Shown here one piece after another: positions 37,464 to 45,339 of a stretch of 64,000 nt of DNA (its first letter is position 1; each line of letters opens with the position of its first letter). A program made the position numbers and the translations under genes. The DNA comes from Defluviicoccus sp. bin129 (GTDB lineage: Bacteria > Pseudomonadota > Alphaproteobacteria > MPNO01). The notes under the pieces are model-generated. The model was not told the DNA's origin. It did no database searches and was given only the letters and a program-made list of their open reading frames with translations. The stretch lies in the NCBI GenBank assembly GCA_002239065.1, contig MPNO01000006.1, forward strand, positions 62,001 through 126,000, given 5' to 3'.

Positions 37464-37558
37464 GTGAGGAGAGGCGGGAGTGAGGCTTCGAGGGGAACGG
37501 GCTTGTCTTGGCGGGTTCCCGCCGCATGATGGCCGCCAGGCCCTGGCGGAGTCCGGTC

Positions 37559-37765
37559 ATGTTCAGAATTTCGGGGATCGATTGCCGCGCGGCCGGCATT
37601 CCGCTCGCCTCGCCGATCGGGATGGCGGGCGGGGCGGCGATCGAGGTCGCGTTGGTGGACCCGATGGGACCGCGCACCAACTCGCCCGTCTGCGCGCTGC
37701 TCGGCGGCAGCGTGCGGATCGCCGTCGACGAGGCCAGGGTCGCGATATACAGATCGGTGCATTGA
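37559..37765 (+). CDS. Possible small protein, 68 residues, unrecognised
   Basis: A short frame starting at ATG 37559 and ending 7 bases before the next gene's ATG, with high G/C in third positions. The product has a hydrophobic, glycine- and alanine-rich middle (residues 12-30) and two cysteines. No family is recognised. The antisense frame in the same stretch also has strong GC3, so the coding signal is ambiguous. Listed mainly because the tight spacing to 37773 would suit a leader gene of an operon. Confidence 0.25.
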   Translation: MFRISGIDCRAAGIPLASPIGMAGGAAIEVALVDPMGPRTNSPVCALLGGSVRIAVDEARVAIYRSVH

Positions 37766-37772
37766 GGGGCGG

Positions 37773-38993
37773 ATGTCGGTCATGGACACCATCGAAGGAT
37801 CGGGCTTTCCGCTGGGCTTCCGGGTGGATGCCGGCGGGCGGGACGCGGCGGGGAGCGGGGCCTGTGTCGTCGAGGCGCGCAAGATGGCCTCGGCGCACCA
37901 GAAGGAAGCGGTGGTCCACCAGGGCGGCCGGCGCGGCGCATGGCGCCTGGTCAGCGACGAGGGCGTCCATCTCCGCGGAACCGACCTCGCGCCGTTCCCG
38001 CTCGGCTTCTTCAACGCCGGCCGGCCCGCCGACCTCGCCGGGCGGCTGGTCACGCTCGCGAAGCGGCGCGGGATCGGGCTCGCCGAGCTCTCCATCCGGC
38101 TGAAGAACGGCTATTCGATGACCGGGTCGTTCTTCCGCGGCGACGGGCAGGGTTTCGCGGAGCCGGCGGACATCGAAATCGAGATCGAGTCGGAGGCGGA
38201 CAGCGGGACGATTTCAGCCCTGGTCGGCGATGCCGTCGACGCCTCGCCCGCCCTCGCCGCGATGCGGGCGCCGGTCGCGACGAGCTTCGCCCTCTACGTC
38301 AACGGACGGCGCCGTCCCCTGGCGACCATGGCCGCGTCCGGGGCCGCGGATGCGCCGGACCCCTTCGCGACCTATGCCGAGCCGCCGTCGCCGGGGAGCG
38401 CGGAGGCGGGCGCCGCCGACCCGGTCCGCAAGACGGGCGAACGGGAATCGGGAGCCGTGGAACCGGCGCCGGCGGGAACCTCGACCCGCATCATCCGGAT
38501 CGTCGACGGGTCCTGCCGGCTGGTCGAACCGGACGGGCTCACCGAGACCGAGACCTGGCTCGCCCCGCCCGGCGCGAGCCACCTCCCGCTCGCCTCCCCC
38601 CCCGCGGGGGGGGGGAGCCACTTCACGCTCCGCTCCGACGAGCGCGCGGACCGGGACGAGGCGCCGAGCGGGCTCGCCCTCTCGTGGGCCGGGCTCGCCT
38701 ACTGTTTCATGACCCAGCTCGACCGCTATATCGAGCACATGACGTTCGCCATCGACGGCGTGCGGCTGGTCCAGTACTGCCCCGACGCCGCGGATATCGC
38801 GGCCGGCCGGCCGGTCGACACGCATTTGTTCCTCAACGGGCGCGAGGACGCGGAAACCTACGAGACGCTGATGCGGATCGCCGCGCGCACCTGCTACCTG
38901 CACGCCACGCTCGCGGCGTCGCTGGAGCCGCGTGTGGCCGTCCTGCACAACGGCACGGCGATCCGGCAGGTCGTCGGCGCGAGCCCCGTCTAG
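37773..38993 (+). CDS. Conserved-looking protein with two OsmC-like regions, function unknown
   Basis: A 406-residue soluble protein not assigned to a named family. The N-terminal half (FNAGRPADLAGRLVTLAKRR...IRLKNGYSMTGSFFRGDG) and C-terminal half (LSWAGLAYCFMTQLDRYIEH...YETLMRIAARTCYLHATLAA) each have the helix-cysteine/strand layout of OsmC-fold domains. This suggests a duplicated peroxidase- or stress-type fold (inference). A middle region of about 80 residues (200-285) is low-complexity and includes an odd C8-GC-G10 tract at 38596-38615. The frame stays open across it. It converges with the amidase, overlapping it by 4 bases. Confidence 0.6.
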   Translation: MSVMDTIEGSGFPLGFRVDAGGRDAAGSGACVVEARKMASAHQKEAVVHQGGRRGAWRLVSDEGVHLRGTDLAPFPLGFFNAGRPADLAGRLVTLAKRRGIGLAELSIRLKNGYSMTGSFFRGDGQGFAEPADIEIEIESEADSGTISALVGDAVDASPALAAMRAPVATSFALYVNGRRRPLATMAASGAADAPDPFATYAEPPSPGSAEAGAADPVRKTGERESGAVEPAPAGTSTRIIRIVDGSCRLVEPDGLTETETWLAPPGASHLPLASPPAGGGSHFTLRSDERADRDEAPSGLALSWAGLAYCFMTQLDRYIEHMTFAIDGVRLVQYCPDAADIAAGRPVDTHLFLNGREDAETYETLMRIAARTCYLHATLAASLEPRVAVLHNGTAIRQVVGASPV

Positions 38994-40348
38994 AACCGCC
39001 GTACAGCCCGCTCAACCGCAAGGCCGACGCGGATCAGGCGCGCGTCGGCGCCGGTATCGTCCATCACCATCAGCCCGACCGGCGCCTCGCCCGCCTCGTG
39101 GATCGGGATCGACAGCGCGCAGCGGTCGAGGAAGTTGCCGAAGGTGGTGTTGCGCAGGATGAACGGGTTCATCTCCCAGTACAGCTCGTCGCTCGCCACG
39201 ATGTCGTCGATCGGCGGCGCGACGATGGCGACCGTCGGCATCAGCAGCGCGTCGTAGGCGTCTCCGATCGCGTCCGCCCGGGCCCGGATGTCCGCCCGGG
39301 CGCGGATCACGTCGAGCAGGTCGGCGCCCGAGATGTTGGCGCCGCGCTCGATCCGCGCGCGCACCCTGGGGTCGACCATGTTGCCCTTCGCCGCCAGCCG
39401 CTCGCGGTGCAGCGCCCAGGCCTCGGCGCCGAGGATGCCGCCGGCCGCGCTGACCTCGCGAATCTCCGCAAAAGGCTCGAAGGCGATGTCGGTCAGCAGG
39501 GCGCCGGCTTCCGACAGCCGGTCGAGCGCCGCTCGGAACGCCGCGCCGACGGCGTCGTCCATGCCGTCCCGGACGATCGTCGTCGGCACACCGAAGCGCA
39601 GACCCCGGAGCGGCAGCGGAGCGGGGCGGTGCCAGACGTCGCCGCCCGCCATCGCCGCGTCGAGCAGGGCGCAACAGGCGACGCCGGGGGCGAGCGGCCC
39701 CGCCGAATCGAGCGTCATCGACAGCGGGAACGCGCCGTCGAGCGGAATCCGTCCGGTCGTGGTCTTGAGCCCGGTGACGCCGCAAAGCGCTGCCGGGATG
39801 CGCACCGAGCCGCCGGTATCGCTGCCGATGGCGGCGGCGGCCATGCCGTCGGCGACCGAGACCGCCGCGCCCGAGGACGATCCCCCCGGGATGCGCCCGC
39901 GGGCGCGGTCCCAGGGGTTTTTCGGCGTGCCGAAATGCGGGTTGATGCCGATCCCGGAATAGGCGAACTCGGTGAGGTTGGTGCGCCCGAGCACGATGGC
40001 GCCTGCCGCCCGGAGCCTGGCGACCACGGTCGAGTCGCGCTCGGCGGGCGCCTCGCCCGCGAGCGTCGGCGAGGCCGCGGTGGTGACCTCGCCGGCGACG
40101 TCGAACAGGTCCTTCATCGAGACCGGCAGGCCGGCGAGGGGGGAGGGGACGACCCCCGCCCTGCGCAGCGCGTCGCTCGCATCCGCCTCGGCGCGGGCGC
40201 GCCCGGCGTCGAGGAAGACGAAGGTCCGCCCGCCTTCTCCCTCCGGCGCCGCGACGGCGGCGAGCGCCCGCTCCACCAGGTCGCGGCTCGTGGTCCGCCC
40301 GGCGGCGAGGACGTCTGCGAGTTCCCGAAGCGGTCTGGTCCCGAGCAT
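38990..40348 (-). CDS. Amidase-signature family hydrolase
   Basis: A 452-residue amidase-signature enzyme. The catalytic triad is visible: Lys79 in LPVSMKDLFD, the cis-serine in PGGSSSGAA (157-159) and the nucleophile Ser181 in GSDTGGSVRIPA. It hydrolyses an amide to acid and ammonia in the cytosol. It is the last gene of a minus-strand unit with a quinone oxidoreductase and a CoA ligase, so it may release a carboxylic acid for CoA activation (inference). Glu-tRNA amidotransferase function is unlikely given the context and length. Confidence 0.9.
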   Translation of the reverse strand: MLGTRPLRELADVLAAGRTTSRDLVERALAAVAAPEGEGGRTFVFLDAGRARAEADASDALRRAGVVPSPLAGLPVSMKDLFDVAGEVTTAASPTLAGEAPAERDSTVVARLRAAGAIVLGRTNLTEFAYSGIGINPHFGTPKNPWDRARGRIPGGSSSGAAVSVADGMAAAAIGSDTGGSVRIPAALCGVTGLKTTTGRIPLDGAFPLSMTLDSAGPLAPGVACCALLDAAMAGGDVWHRPAPLPLRGLRFGVPTTIVRDGMDDAVGAAFRAALDRLSEAGALLTDIAFEPFAEIREVSAAGGILGAEAWALHRERLAAKGNMVDPRVRARIERGANISGADLLDVIRARADIRARADAIGDAYDALLMPTVAIVAPPIDDIVASDELYWEMNPFILRNTTFGNFLDRCALSIPIHEAGEAPVGLMVMDDTGADARLIRVGLAVERAVRRF

Positions 40349-40378
40349 CGTGGCGTGTCTCCCATTCCGGTGGCCGGA

Positions 40379-41380
40379 TCAGCCCGCCCGGTCCTGCTTG
40401 AGGACGATCCGCCCGCGGGCGGAGCGGTCGCGGATGCCGGCGAGGGCATCGGCGAATTTCTCTATCGGCAGCGTGCCCGTCGGCAGGGCGGCGATCCGGC
40501 CCGCCTCGTAGAGCGCGTAGATCTCCTCGAAGCACCGCGCGGTCAGATCCGGCCGGCGCTTGCGGTAATCGCCGATCTGCAGCCCGCCCACGTCGATGTT
40601 GCGGACCAGCAGGTAGTTGGCCCGGATCGTGGGGATCCGCCCTGCGGCGAACCCGACCACCACCAGCCGCCCGCACCAGGCGACCGCGCGGATCGCCGCA
40701 TCGAAGATCGCGTCCCCGAGCGGATCGATGACGATGTCCGCGCCGCGCCCCCCGGTTGCGTCGTAGACCTGTTCCCGCAGGCTGTCGTGGATGTCGTCGC
40801 GCGCGAGGTCGACGATCGCGTCGGCCCCGGCGTCGCGCGCCATGCCGGCCTTCGAGGCGCTGGCGACCCCGGCCAGCACGGTCGCGCCGAGCGCCTTGGC
40901 GAGCTGTACCGCGGCCAGCCCGACCCCGCCGGTCGCGCCGAGAACCAGCACCGTCTCGCCGTCGGCGTAGCGGCCGCGCTCGCGCAGCGCGAACCACGCC
41001 GTGTCGTAGACCAGCGCCATCGAAGCCGCGTCCTCGAACGGCATCGCGGGCGGGATCCTGTGGCACTGCGCGGCCGGCACGCAGATCAACTCGGCGAAGC
41101 CTCCGCCCGGCTCGCACATCGCGACCACCCGGTCCCCGGCGGCGAAACCGGCGGCCTCAGGGCCGACCGCGCGCACGGTTCCGGCCGGTCCCTTGCCCGG
41201 GATGAAGGGGAGGTCGGGCTTCGACTGGTGCCTGCCGCCCATCAGCAATATGTCGACATAGTTGGCGGCCGTGGCGTGCACCTCCACCAGCAGGTCGGCC
41301 GGACCGGGCGCCGGGTCCGGCACTTCGCGGATGGCGGCGTTTTCGAACGGCCCGAACGCGTCTACGACGACGGCACGCAT
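40379..41380 (-). CDS. NADPH:quinone oxidoreductase family protein
   Basis: A 333-residue zinc-independent medium-chain dehydrogenase/reductase. The nucleotide motif is LGATGGVGLAAVQLAK, with the usual N-terminal MRAVVVDAFGPFENAAIREVP and PFIPGKGPAGTV. The start at 41380 was preferred to an in-frame start 12 codons upstream because MRAVVV is the normal N-terminus. It shares the family and several motifs with the disrupted gene at 30938-32078. It lies 30 bases upstream of the amidase in the same operon; its electron acceptor or enone substrate is unknown. Confidence 0.88.
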   Translation of the reverse strand: MRAVVVDAFGPFENAAIREVPDPAPGPADLLVEVHATAANYVDILLMGGRHQSKPDLPFIPGKGPAGTVRAVGPEAAGFAAGDRVVAMCEPGGGFAELICVPAAQCHRIPPAMPFEDAASMALVYDTAWFALRERGRYADGETVLVLGATGGVGLAAVQLAKALGATVLAGVASASKAGMARDAGADAIVDLARDDIHDSLREQVYDATGGRGADIVIDPLGDAIFDAAIRAVAWCGRLVVVGFAAGRIPTIRANYLLVRNIDVGGLQIGDYRKRRPDLTARCFEEIYALYEAGRIAALPTGTLPIEKFADALAGIRDRSARGRIVLKQDRAG

Positions 41381-41396
41381 GGTTTGGCTCCCCGGT

Positions 41397-43043
41397 TCAG
41401 CCCGACGCCCCCGCATCCAGCGCGACAGGCGTCGCCTGTCCGGCGCGGATGCGCTCGACGATAGCGCGCTTCTCGATCTTGCCGTTGCTCATCAGGGGAA
41501 TCTCGGGAAACTCCAGCCAGAATTCCGGCATGTCGTAGCGCGAGAGCCCTGCCGCGGCGAGATGGTCCAGCAGCGCGCCGGGCGGCACCGCCTCGCCGCG
41601 CCTGAACATCACGGCGAGGCAGACCCGCTCGCCCAGCCGGTCGTCGGCCACGGGCACCGCGGCGGCGCGCTCGATAACGGCGTGGCGCATGGCCAGCGCC
41701 TCGATCCTGGCGGGGTTGATATTGTGCCCGCCGCGGATGATGACCTCCTTCCTGCGCCCGGTGAGGCGCAGATACCCGTTCCCGTCGACCCAGCCCAGGT
41801 CGCCGGTCATGAACCAGCCGTCTTCGTTGAAGCTAGATTCGGTGGCGGGCTGGTCGTCGAAATAGCCCAGCATCAGGCTCGCCCCGCGCCCGGCGAGCAG
41901 CCCGACTTCGCCCGGTGGCAAGGCGACCGTCGGGTCGTCCTCGCTGAAGATCGCGATCTCGTAGCCCGGGCACGCCCGGCCCGACGACTCCACGATCAGC
42001 TTCGGGTCGTCGCCGGGCAGGGTGTATTGATGGCCGTTGCTCTCCGTCATGCCGTAACCGCTCTGCGGCGCGATGCCATGGGCCATCAGCCCGGACAGCA
42101 CGTGGGCGGGGACCGCGGCGCCGGAAACCCGGAATGCTTCGAGCCGGCCCACCCGGGCAAGGCCGCGCCGCTTCAGCTCGGCCAGCAGGTCGATGGCATG
42201 GGTCGGCACGCCCACCAGGTAGGTCGTCCCGGTCTCGACCAGCCGGTCGACCAGGCTTTCGCCCCGCGCCACGTCGTGGACGACGTATTCCGCCCCGCCC
42301 ACGATCGCGGTCAGCAGCGAGCCGATGCCGAGATTGTGGCTGAACGGGCTGAGCGAACAGACGACCGATTCCGGGCCGATGCCCCAGTCGGCGGATATGC
42401 CGCGCGCGGTGACCAGGAGCGTGTTGTCGCTGTGCATCACGCCCTTTGGCGCCCCGGTCGAGCCGGAGGTGAAGGCGATGTAGCTCACGGCGTCGGGATC
42501 GGTCGCGGGCGGCGGCGCATCCGGTCCGGCAGGCAGGTCCAGCAAGGTGGAATCCGCGGCATCGCCCAGCCGCAACAGATGCCGCGGCGCGCCGGGACTC
42601 CCGGCGGCTCGCGCGATGTCGTCGCTCGCCCCGTCCGCGCCGAACCCGGCCTGGTAGACCAGCCCCGTCGCCCGCATGCGCTCCAGCAGCCCCGCGACCT
42701 CGGCCGCCGTGTGATTGCGGTGCGGCGAGGGGCATATGACCAGCCCGTTGCGCGAACAGGCGAGCAGCGCGATCACGGAATCGATCCGGTCCGGCATCCA
42801 CAGCGCGAGCCGTTGACCCGCCACGATGCCACGCGCGGCGAGATCGGCGGCGAAGCGGTCGACCGCGCCGATCAGCGCGCCCCGGGTCAGCCTTCGGTGG
42901 CGGTCGCGCAGGGCGGGCCGGTCGGGGGCACGCTCCGCCTGCGCGCGGGCCACCGCGTAGACGGTTTCGTCGCGCCACCAGCCGCGCCGGTAGTATTCGT
43001 CCAGCGATGGCCGGTCCAGCAGCGACAGGATGCGGGATGTCAT
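41397..43043 (-). CDS. AliA-like acyl-CoA ligase (second copy)
   Basis: A 548-residue adenylate-forming ligase. The P-loop FTSGSTGAPKG, YGMTESN and FMTGDLGWVDGNGYLRLTGR with VIIRGGHN are all present, and the C-terminal lysine region is SNGKIEKR. It shares unusual features with the ligase at 6585, notably HR-N/T-HT-x-AEV after the CoA-binding region, so they are paralogues. It begins 16 bases upstream of the quinone oxidoreductase and diverges from the second UbiD over 123 bases. The true N-terminus is ATG 43043; longer upstream frames are shadows of UbiD. Confidence 0.87.
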   Translation of the reverse strand: MTSRILSLLDRPSLDEYYRRGWWRDETVYAVARAQAERAPDRPALRDRHRRLTRGALIGAVDRFAADLAARGIVAGQRLALWMPDRIDSVIALLACSRNGLVICPSPHRNHTAAEVAGLLERMRATGLVYQAGFGADGASDDIARAAGSPGAPRHLLRLGDAADSTLLDLPAGPDAPPPATDPDAVSYIAFTSGSTGAPKGVMHSDNTLLVTARGISADWGIGPESVVCSLSPFSHNLGIGSLLTAIVGGAEYVVHDVARGESLVDRLVETGTTYLVGVPTHAIDLLAELKRRGLARVGRLEAFRVSGAAVPAHVLSGLMAHGIAPQSGYGMTESNGHQYTLPGDDPKLIVESSGRACPGYEIAIFSEDDPTVALPPGEVGLLAGRGASLMLGYFDDQPATESSFNEDGWFMTGDLGWVDGNGYLRLTGRRKEVIIRGGHNINPARIEALAMRHAVIERAAAVPVADDRLGERVCLAVMFRRGEAVPPGALLDHLAAAGLSRYDMPEFWLEFPEIPLMSNGKIEKRAIVERIRAGQATPVALDAGASG

Positions 43044-43166
43044 CGGAGCGTCCTTATAGGCGCTCGGCGCCGGGGCTGCCAGACTGACACCGGGGCGCGC
43101 ATGTGGGATCGTGGCGCGGGACCGCTCCCGCCGGCCGTTTCCCCGGAACGAACGAGGTGACCGACC

Positions 43167-44588
43167 GTGACCGCCCTGTCGAACGCACGCTATGCGCCGG
43201 ACCTGCACGGCTTCATCGAATTCCTGGAGAACGAGCATCCCGGGGAGGTGGTCCGCGTCGAAAGGGAGGTCGACCCCGAATTCGAGATCTCGGGCATCCT
43301 GCACCGGCTGGAAGGGGACGGGCGCTGCCCGCTGGTGATCTTCGAAAACGTCAAGGGCTCGGAGATGCCGCTGGTGGCCAACATGCATGCCGGCTTCGAG
43401 CGGCTGCGGCTCGCGGTGGGGATGACCGAAGGCGGGGTGCGGGAATTCGTCGCCGAGTGCGCGGCGCGCCAGCGCGAACCCGTCGCGCCCCGGATCGTCG
43501 AGACCGGCCCGGTGCACCAGGCGGTCGCCACCGGCCCGGATGTCGACGTGAACGAGCTGCCGATCTGCACCTATCACGAACGCGACGCCGGCAAGTACAT
43601 CACGGCCGGGCTTTCGGTCATGCGCGACCCCGACACCGGGATCGCCAATGTCGGCATCTACCGTCACATGGTGCACGAGAGGAACCTGCTCGGGATACAG
43701 CTGTCCGAGACCGCCGACGGCAACGTCATCTGGAAGAAATACGAACGCCTCGGCAGGCCCTGCCCGATCGCCATCGTCATCGGCCACCACCCGGCGGTGT
43801 TCATCGGCGCGCTCGCGTTCTCGGGCCTGGATTCCGACGAGTTCCACATCGCCGGCGGCATGCTGGAGAGGCCGCTCCAGCTGGTGAAGTGCAAGACCGT
43901 GCCGCTGGAAGTGCCGGCGGACGCGGAAATCGTGCTCGAATGCGAGACCAGGCCGGGGGAACGCCGCCCGGAAGCCCCGTTCGGCGAGTATCCGGGCACC
44001 TACGGGCCGCAACGCGACAATCCGGTGCTCGAGATCAAGGCGATCACGCGGCGGAACGCGCCGCTCTACCAGAACGCTTTCGTCGGACACGCCGACAACC
44101 TGCTGCTGTCCGGGCTGATGCGGACCTCCTTCATCGAGGACACGGTCAGGATCGCCTGCCCGACGGTGAAGGGAGTCGTCGTGCCGCCTTCCGGGCGTTA
44201 CCGGTTCGTCTGCTACATCGCCGTCGAGACCATGATCGAGGGCGAGGCCAGGCAGGCGGCGATGGCCGCCTTCGTCGCCGATCCGTTTCTCAAATTCGCG
44301 GTCGTGGTCGACCACGACGTCGACATCGCGAGCGACGCCGAGGTGATGCACGCCATCGCCACCCGGGTCCGCGGCGACCGCGACATCTTCATGGTGCCCT
44401 ATGCCAAGGGCTCGCCGCTCGACCCCGCCTCCTACGATCCCGGGGGCGGGTCGCATCTCGTCACCAAGGTCGGGATCGACGCGACCCGCAAGCCGGACTA
44501 CCCGCCGGAGATTTCGGTTCCCGGCGCCGACGCGCTCGACCTCGCCGACTACATCCCGGGCTACGAACCGCCGAAGACCCGGCGATAG
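43167..44588 (+). CDS. UbiD family decarboxylase (second copy)
   Basis: A 473-residue prFMN-dependent (de)carboxylase. The catalytic set is Arg166 in VGIYRHMVHE, and Glu269 and Glu274 in EAPFGEYPGTYG, spaced as in characterised UbiD enzymes. It starts at GTG 43167 behind a good ribosome site, GAGGTGA, seven bases upstream. It is divergent from the second AliA-like ligase, and the pair may share regulation. The family acts on aromatic, heteroaromatic or cinnamate-type acids; UbiX is not encoded nearby. Confidence 0.9.
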   Translation: MTALSNARYAPDLHGFIEFLENEHPGEVVRVEREVDPEFEISGILHRLEGDGRCPLVIFENVKGSEMPLVANMHAGFERLRLAVGMTEGGVREFVAECAARQREPVAPRIVETGPVHQAVATGPDVDVNELPICTYHERDAGKYITAGLSVMRDPDTGIANVGIYRHMVHERNLLGIQLSETADGNVIWKKYERLGRPCPIAIVIGHHPAVFIGALAFSGLDSDEFHIAGGMLERPLQLVKCKTVPLEVPADAEIVLECETRPGERRPEAPFGEYPGTYGPQRDNPVLEIKAITRRNAPLYQNAFVGHADNLLLSGLMRTSFIEDTVRIACPTVKGVVVPPSGRYRFVCYIAVETMIEGEARQAAMAAFVADPFLKFAVVVDHDVDIASDAEVMHAIATRVRGDRDIFMVPYAKGSPLDPASYDPGGGSHLVTKVGIDATRKPDYPPEISVPGADALDLADYIPGYEPPKTRR

Positions 44589-44624
44589 TGGCCGGGACCG
44601 ACATATCACGCGCGCGCGGCCTTC

Positions 44625-44942
44625 TCAGCCTTCGATATCGTCGAAATACGCCAGAGCCGGCATGTTCCGGCGTCGATGCACGATCCGCAGGATCACCGGC
44701 TCGCCACCGGCCGCGGCGATGCGCGCGAAGAATATGACGTGGCGCCCGCAATCCACCGAACGCAGACCCGCGGCGAACAGGCTTCGATCTCGGCCGCCAG
44801 CGGGATCCGCCGCGATTCTATCGAATGCCCGCACCAGGCCCCGGTAATACGTCAACCACTGCGCGCGACCCCAGGTCTCGACCGTGTATTGCCGGATATC
44901 GTCGAGATCCCGACGGGCCGGCGGCGACAGCCTGATGGTCAT
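44625..44942 (-). CDS. ParE/RelE-superfamily toxin
   Basis: A 105-residue ParE-like toxin: IRLSPPARRDLDDIRQYT at the N-terminus, RAFDRIAADPAGGRDR in the middle and VILRIVHRRRNMPAL near the end match the family well. ParE toxins usually poison DNA gyrase. The gene follows the antitoxin by 10 bases on the minus strand, the classical parDE order. It is complete and shows no sign of decay. Confidence 0.88.
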   Translation of the reverse strand: MTIRLSPPARRDLDDIRQYTVETWGRAQWLTYYRGLVRAFDRIAADPAGGRDRSLFAAGLRSVDCGRHVIFFARIAAAGGEPVILRIVHRRRNMPALAYFDDIEG

Positions 44943-44952
44943 GGGGCCGCGC

Positions 44953-45195
44953 TTAGCGTCCGTCGGCGTCCGGCTCGTAGCGCAGCGGATCGAAGTCTTC
45001 GAATCCGCCGGCTTCCGCCTCCCGCACGGCGTCTTCCAGATCCGCCTTCAGCGCATAGAACTGCCGCGCCCCGTCCCGTTCCATCAGCAGCCGGATCCCC
45101 GCGCGCACAACCTCGCTCAGATTGGCGTAGGCGCCGGAGCTGATCTGCCCGCGAACATAGGTCTCCATCTGTTCGGTAAGGTGAACGTTCGGCAT
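44953..45195 (-). CDS. ParD-like antitoxin
   Basis: An 80-residue ribbon-helix-helix antitoxin. MPNVHLTEQMETYVRGQISSG is the DNA-binding N-terminus typical of ParD/CopG, and the acidic C-terminus should wrap the toxin. ATG 45195 was chosen because it gives the standard ParD N-terminus; a GTG three codons upstream is the alternative. The complex with ParE should repress the operon through the palindromic region at 45210-45236. Confidence 0.87.
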   Translation of the reverse strand: MPNVHLTEQMETYVRGQISSGAYANLSEVVRAGIRLLMERDGARQFYALKADLEDAVREAEAGGFEDFDPLRYEPDADGR

Positions 45196-45209
45196 CCGGG
45201 TCACTTTTC

Positions 45210-45236
45210 ATGTCCGATGATATCAGATACTGACAT
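45210..45236 (-). promoter_or_regulatory. Candidate parDE operator
   Basis: Arms ATGTC (45210-45214) and GACAT (45232-45236) flank a perfect 8-base palindrome TGATATCA (45218-45225), immediately upstream of the antitoxin start. Ribbon-helix-helix antitoxins bind such sites and repress their own operon. The site is inferred from position and symmetry. Confidence 0.45.
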
Positions 45237-45339
45237 ACCGCCCCGGTTCGGTCCAGCGCGAGGCAGCCGGTCGCGTCCCCGGGATGGCCGCGGGTCGCCC
45301 GGGTGGTAAGGTCCGCCGTTCGACCGGGGAGCGCAGGCG

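Larger units (their letters stand above)
37205..37772. other. 568-base spacer with one inverted repeat and one doubtful small frame
   Basis: The longest stretch without a confident gene. It contains the inverted repeat at 37424-37463 and a possible 68-codon frame at 37559-37765, and should hold the divergent promoters of the cupin gene and the gene at 37773. No tRNA, terminator with a T-run or mobile-element remnant was recognised. Long minus-strand frames here read through the repeat and look non-coding. Confidence 0.7.

Noticed and set aside
37075-37680. Minus-strand frame with a smooth Ala/Pro/Ile-rich start in the 37-kb spacer
   Set aside because: It reads through the REP-like repeat into the cupin gene's antisense region and has no ribosome site; the same-phase antisense effect of GC-rich DNA explains its codon bias.
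37940-41464. 1174-codon plus-strand frame across the OsmC-like, amidase and oxidoreductase genes
   Set aside because: Arg/Pro/Gly-rich, antisense to intact enzymes; the real genes are the minus-strand amidase and oxidoreductase.
44939-45211. Alternative frame over the antitoxin gene
   Set aside because: Arg-rich product in another frame of a clear ParD gene.
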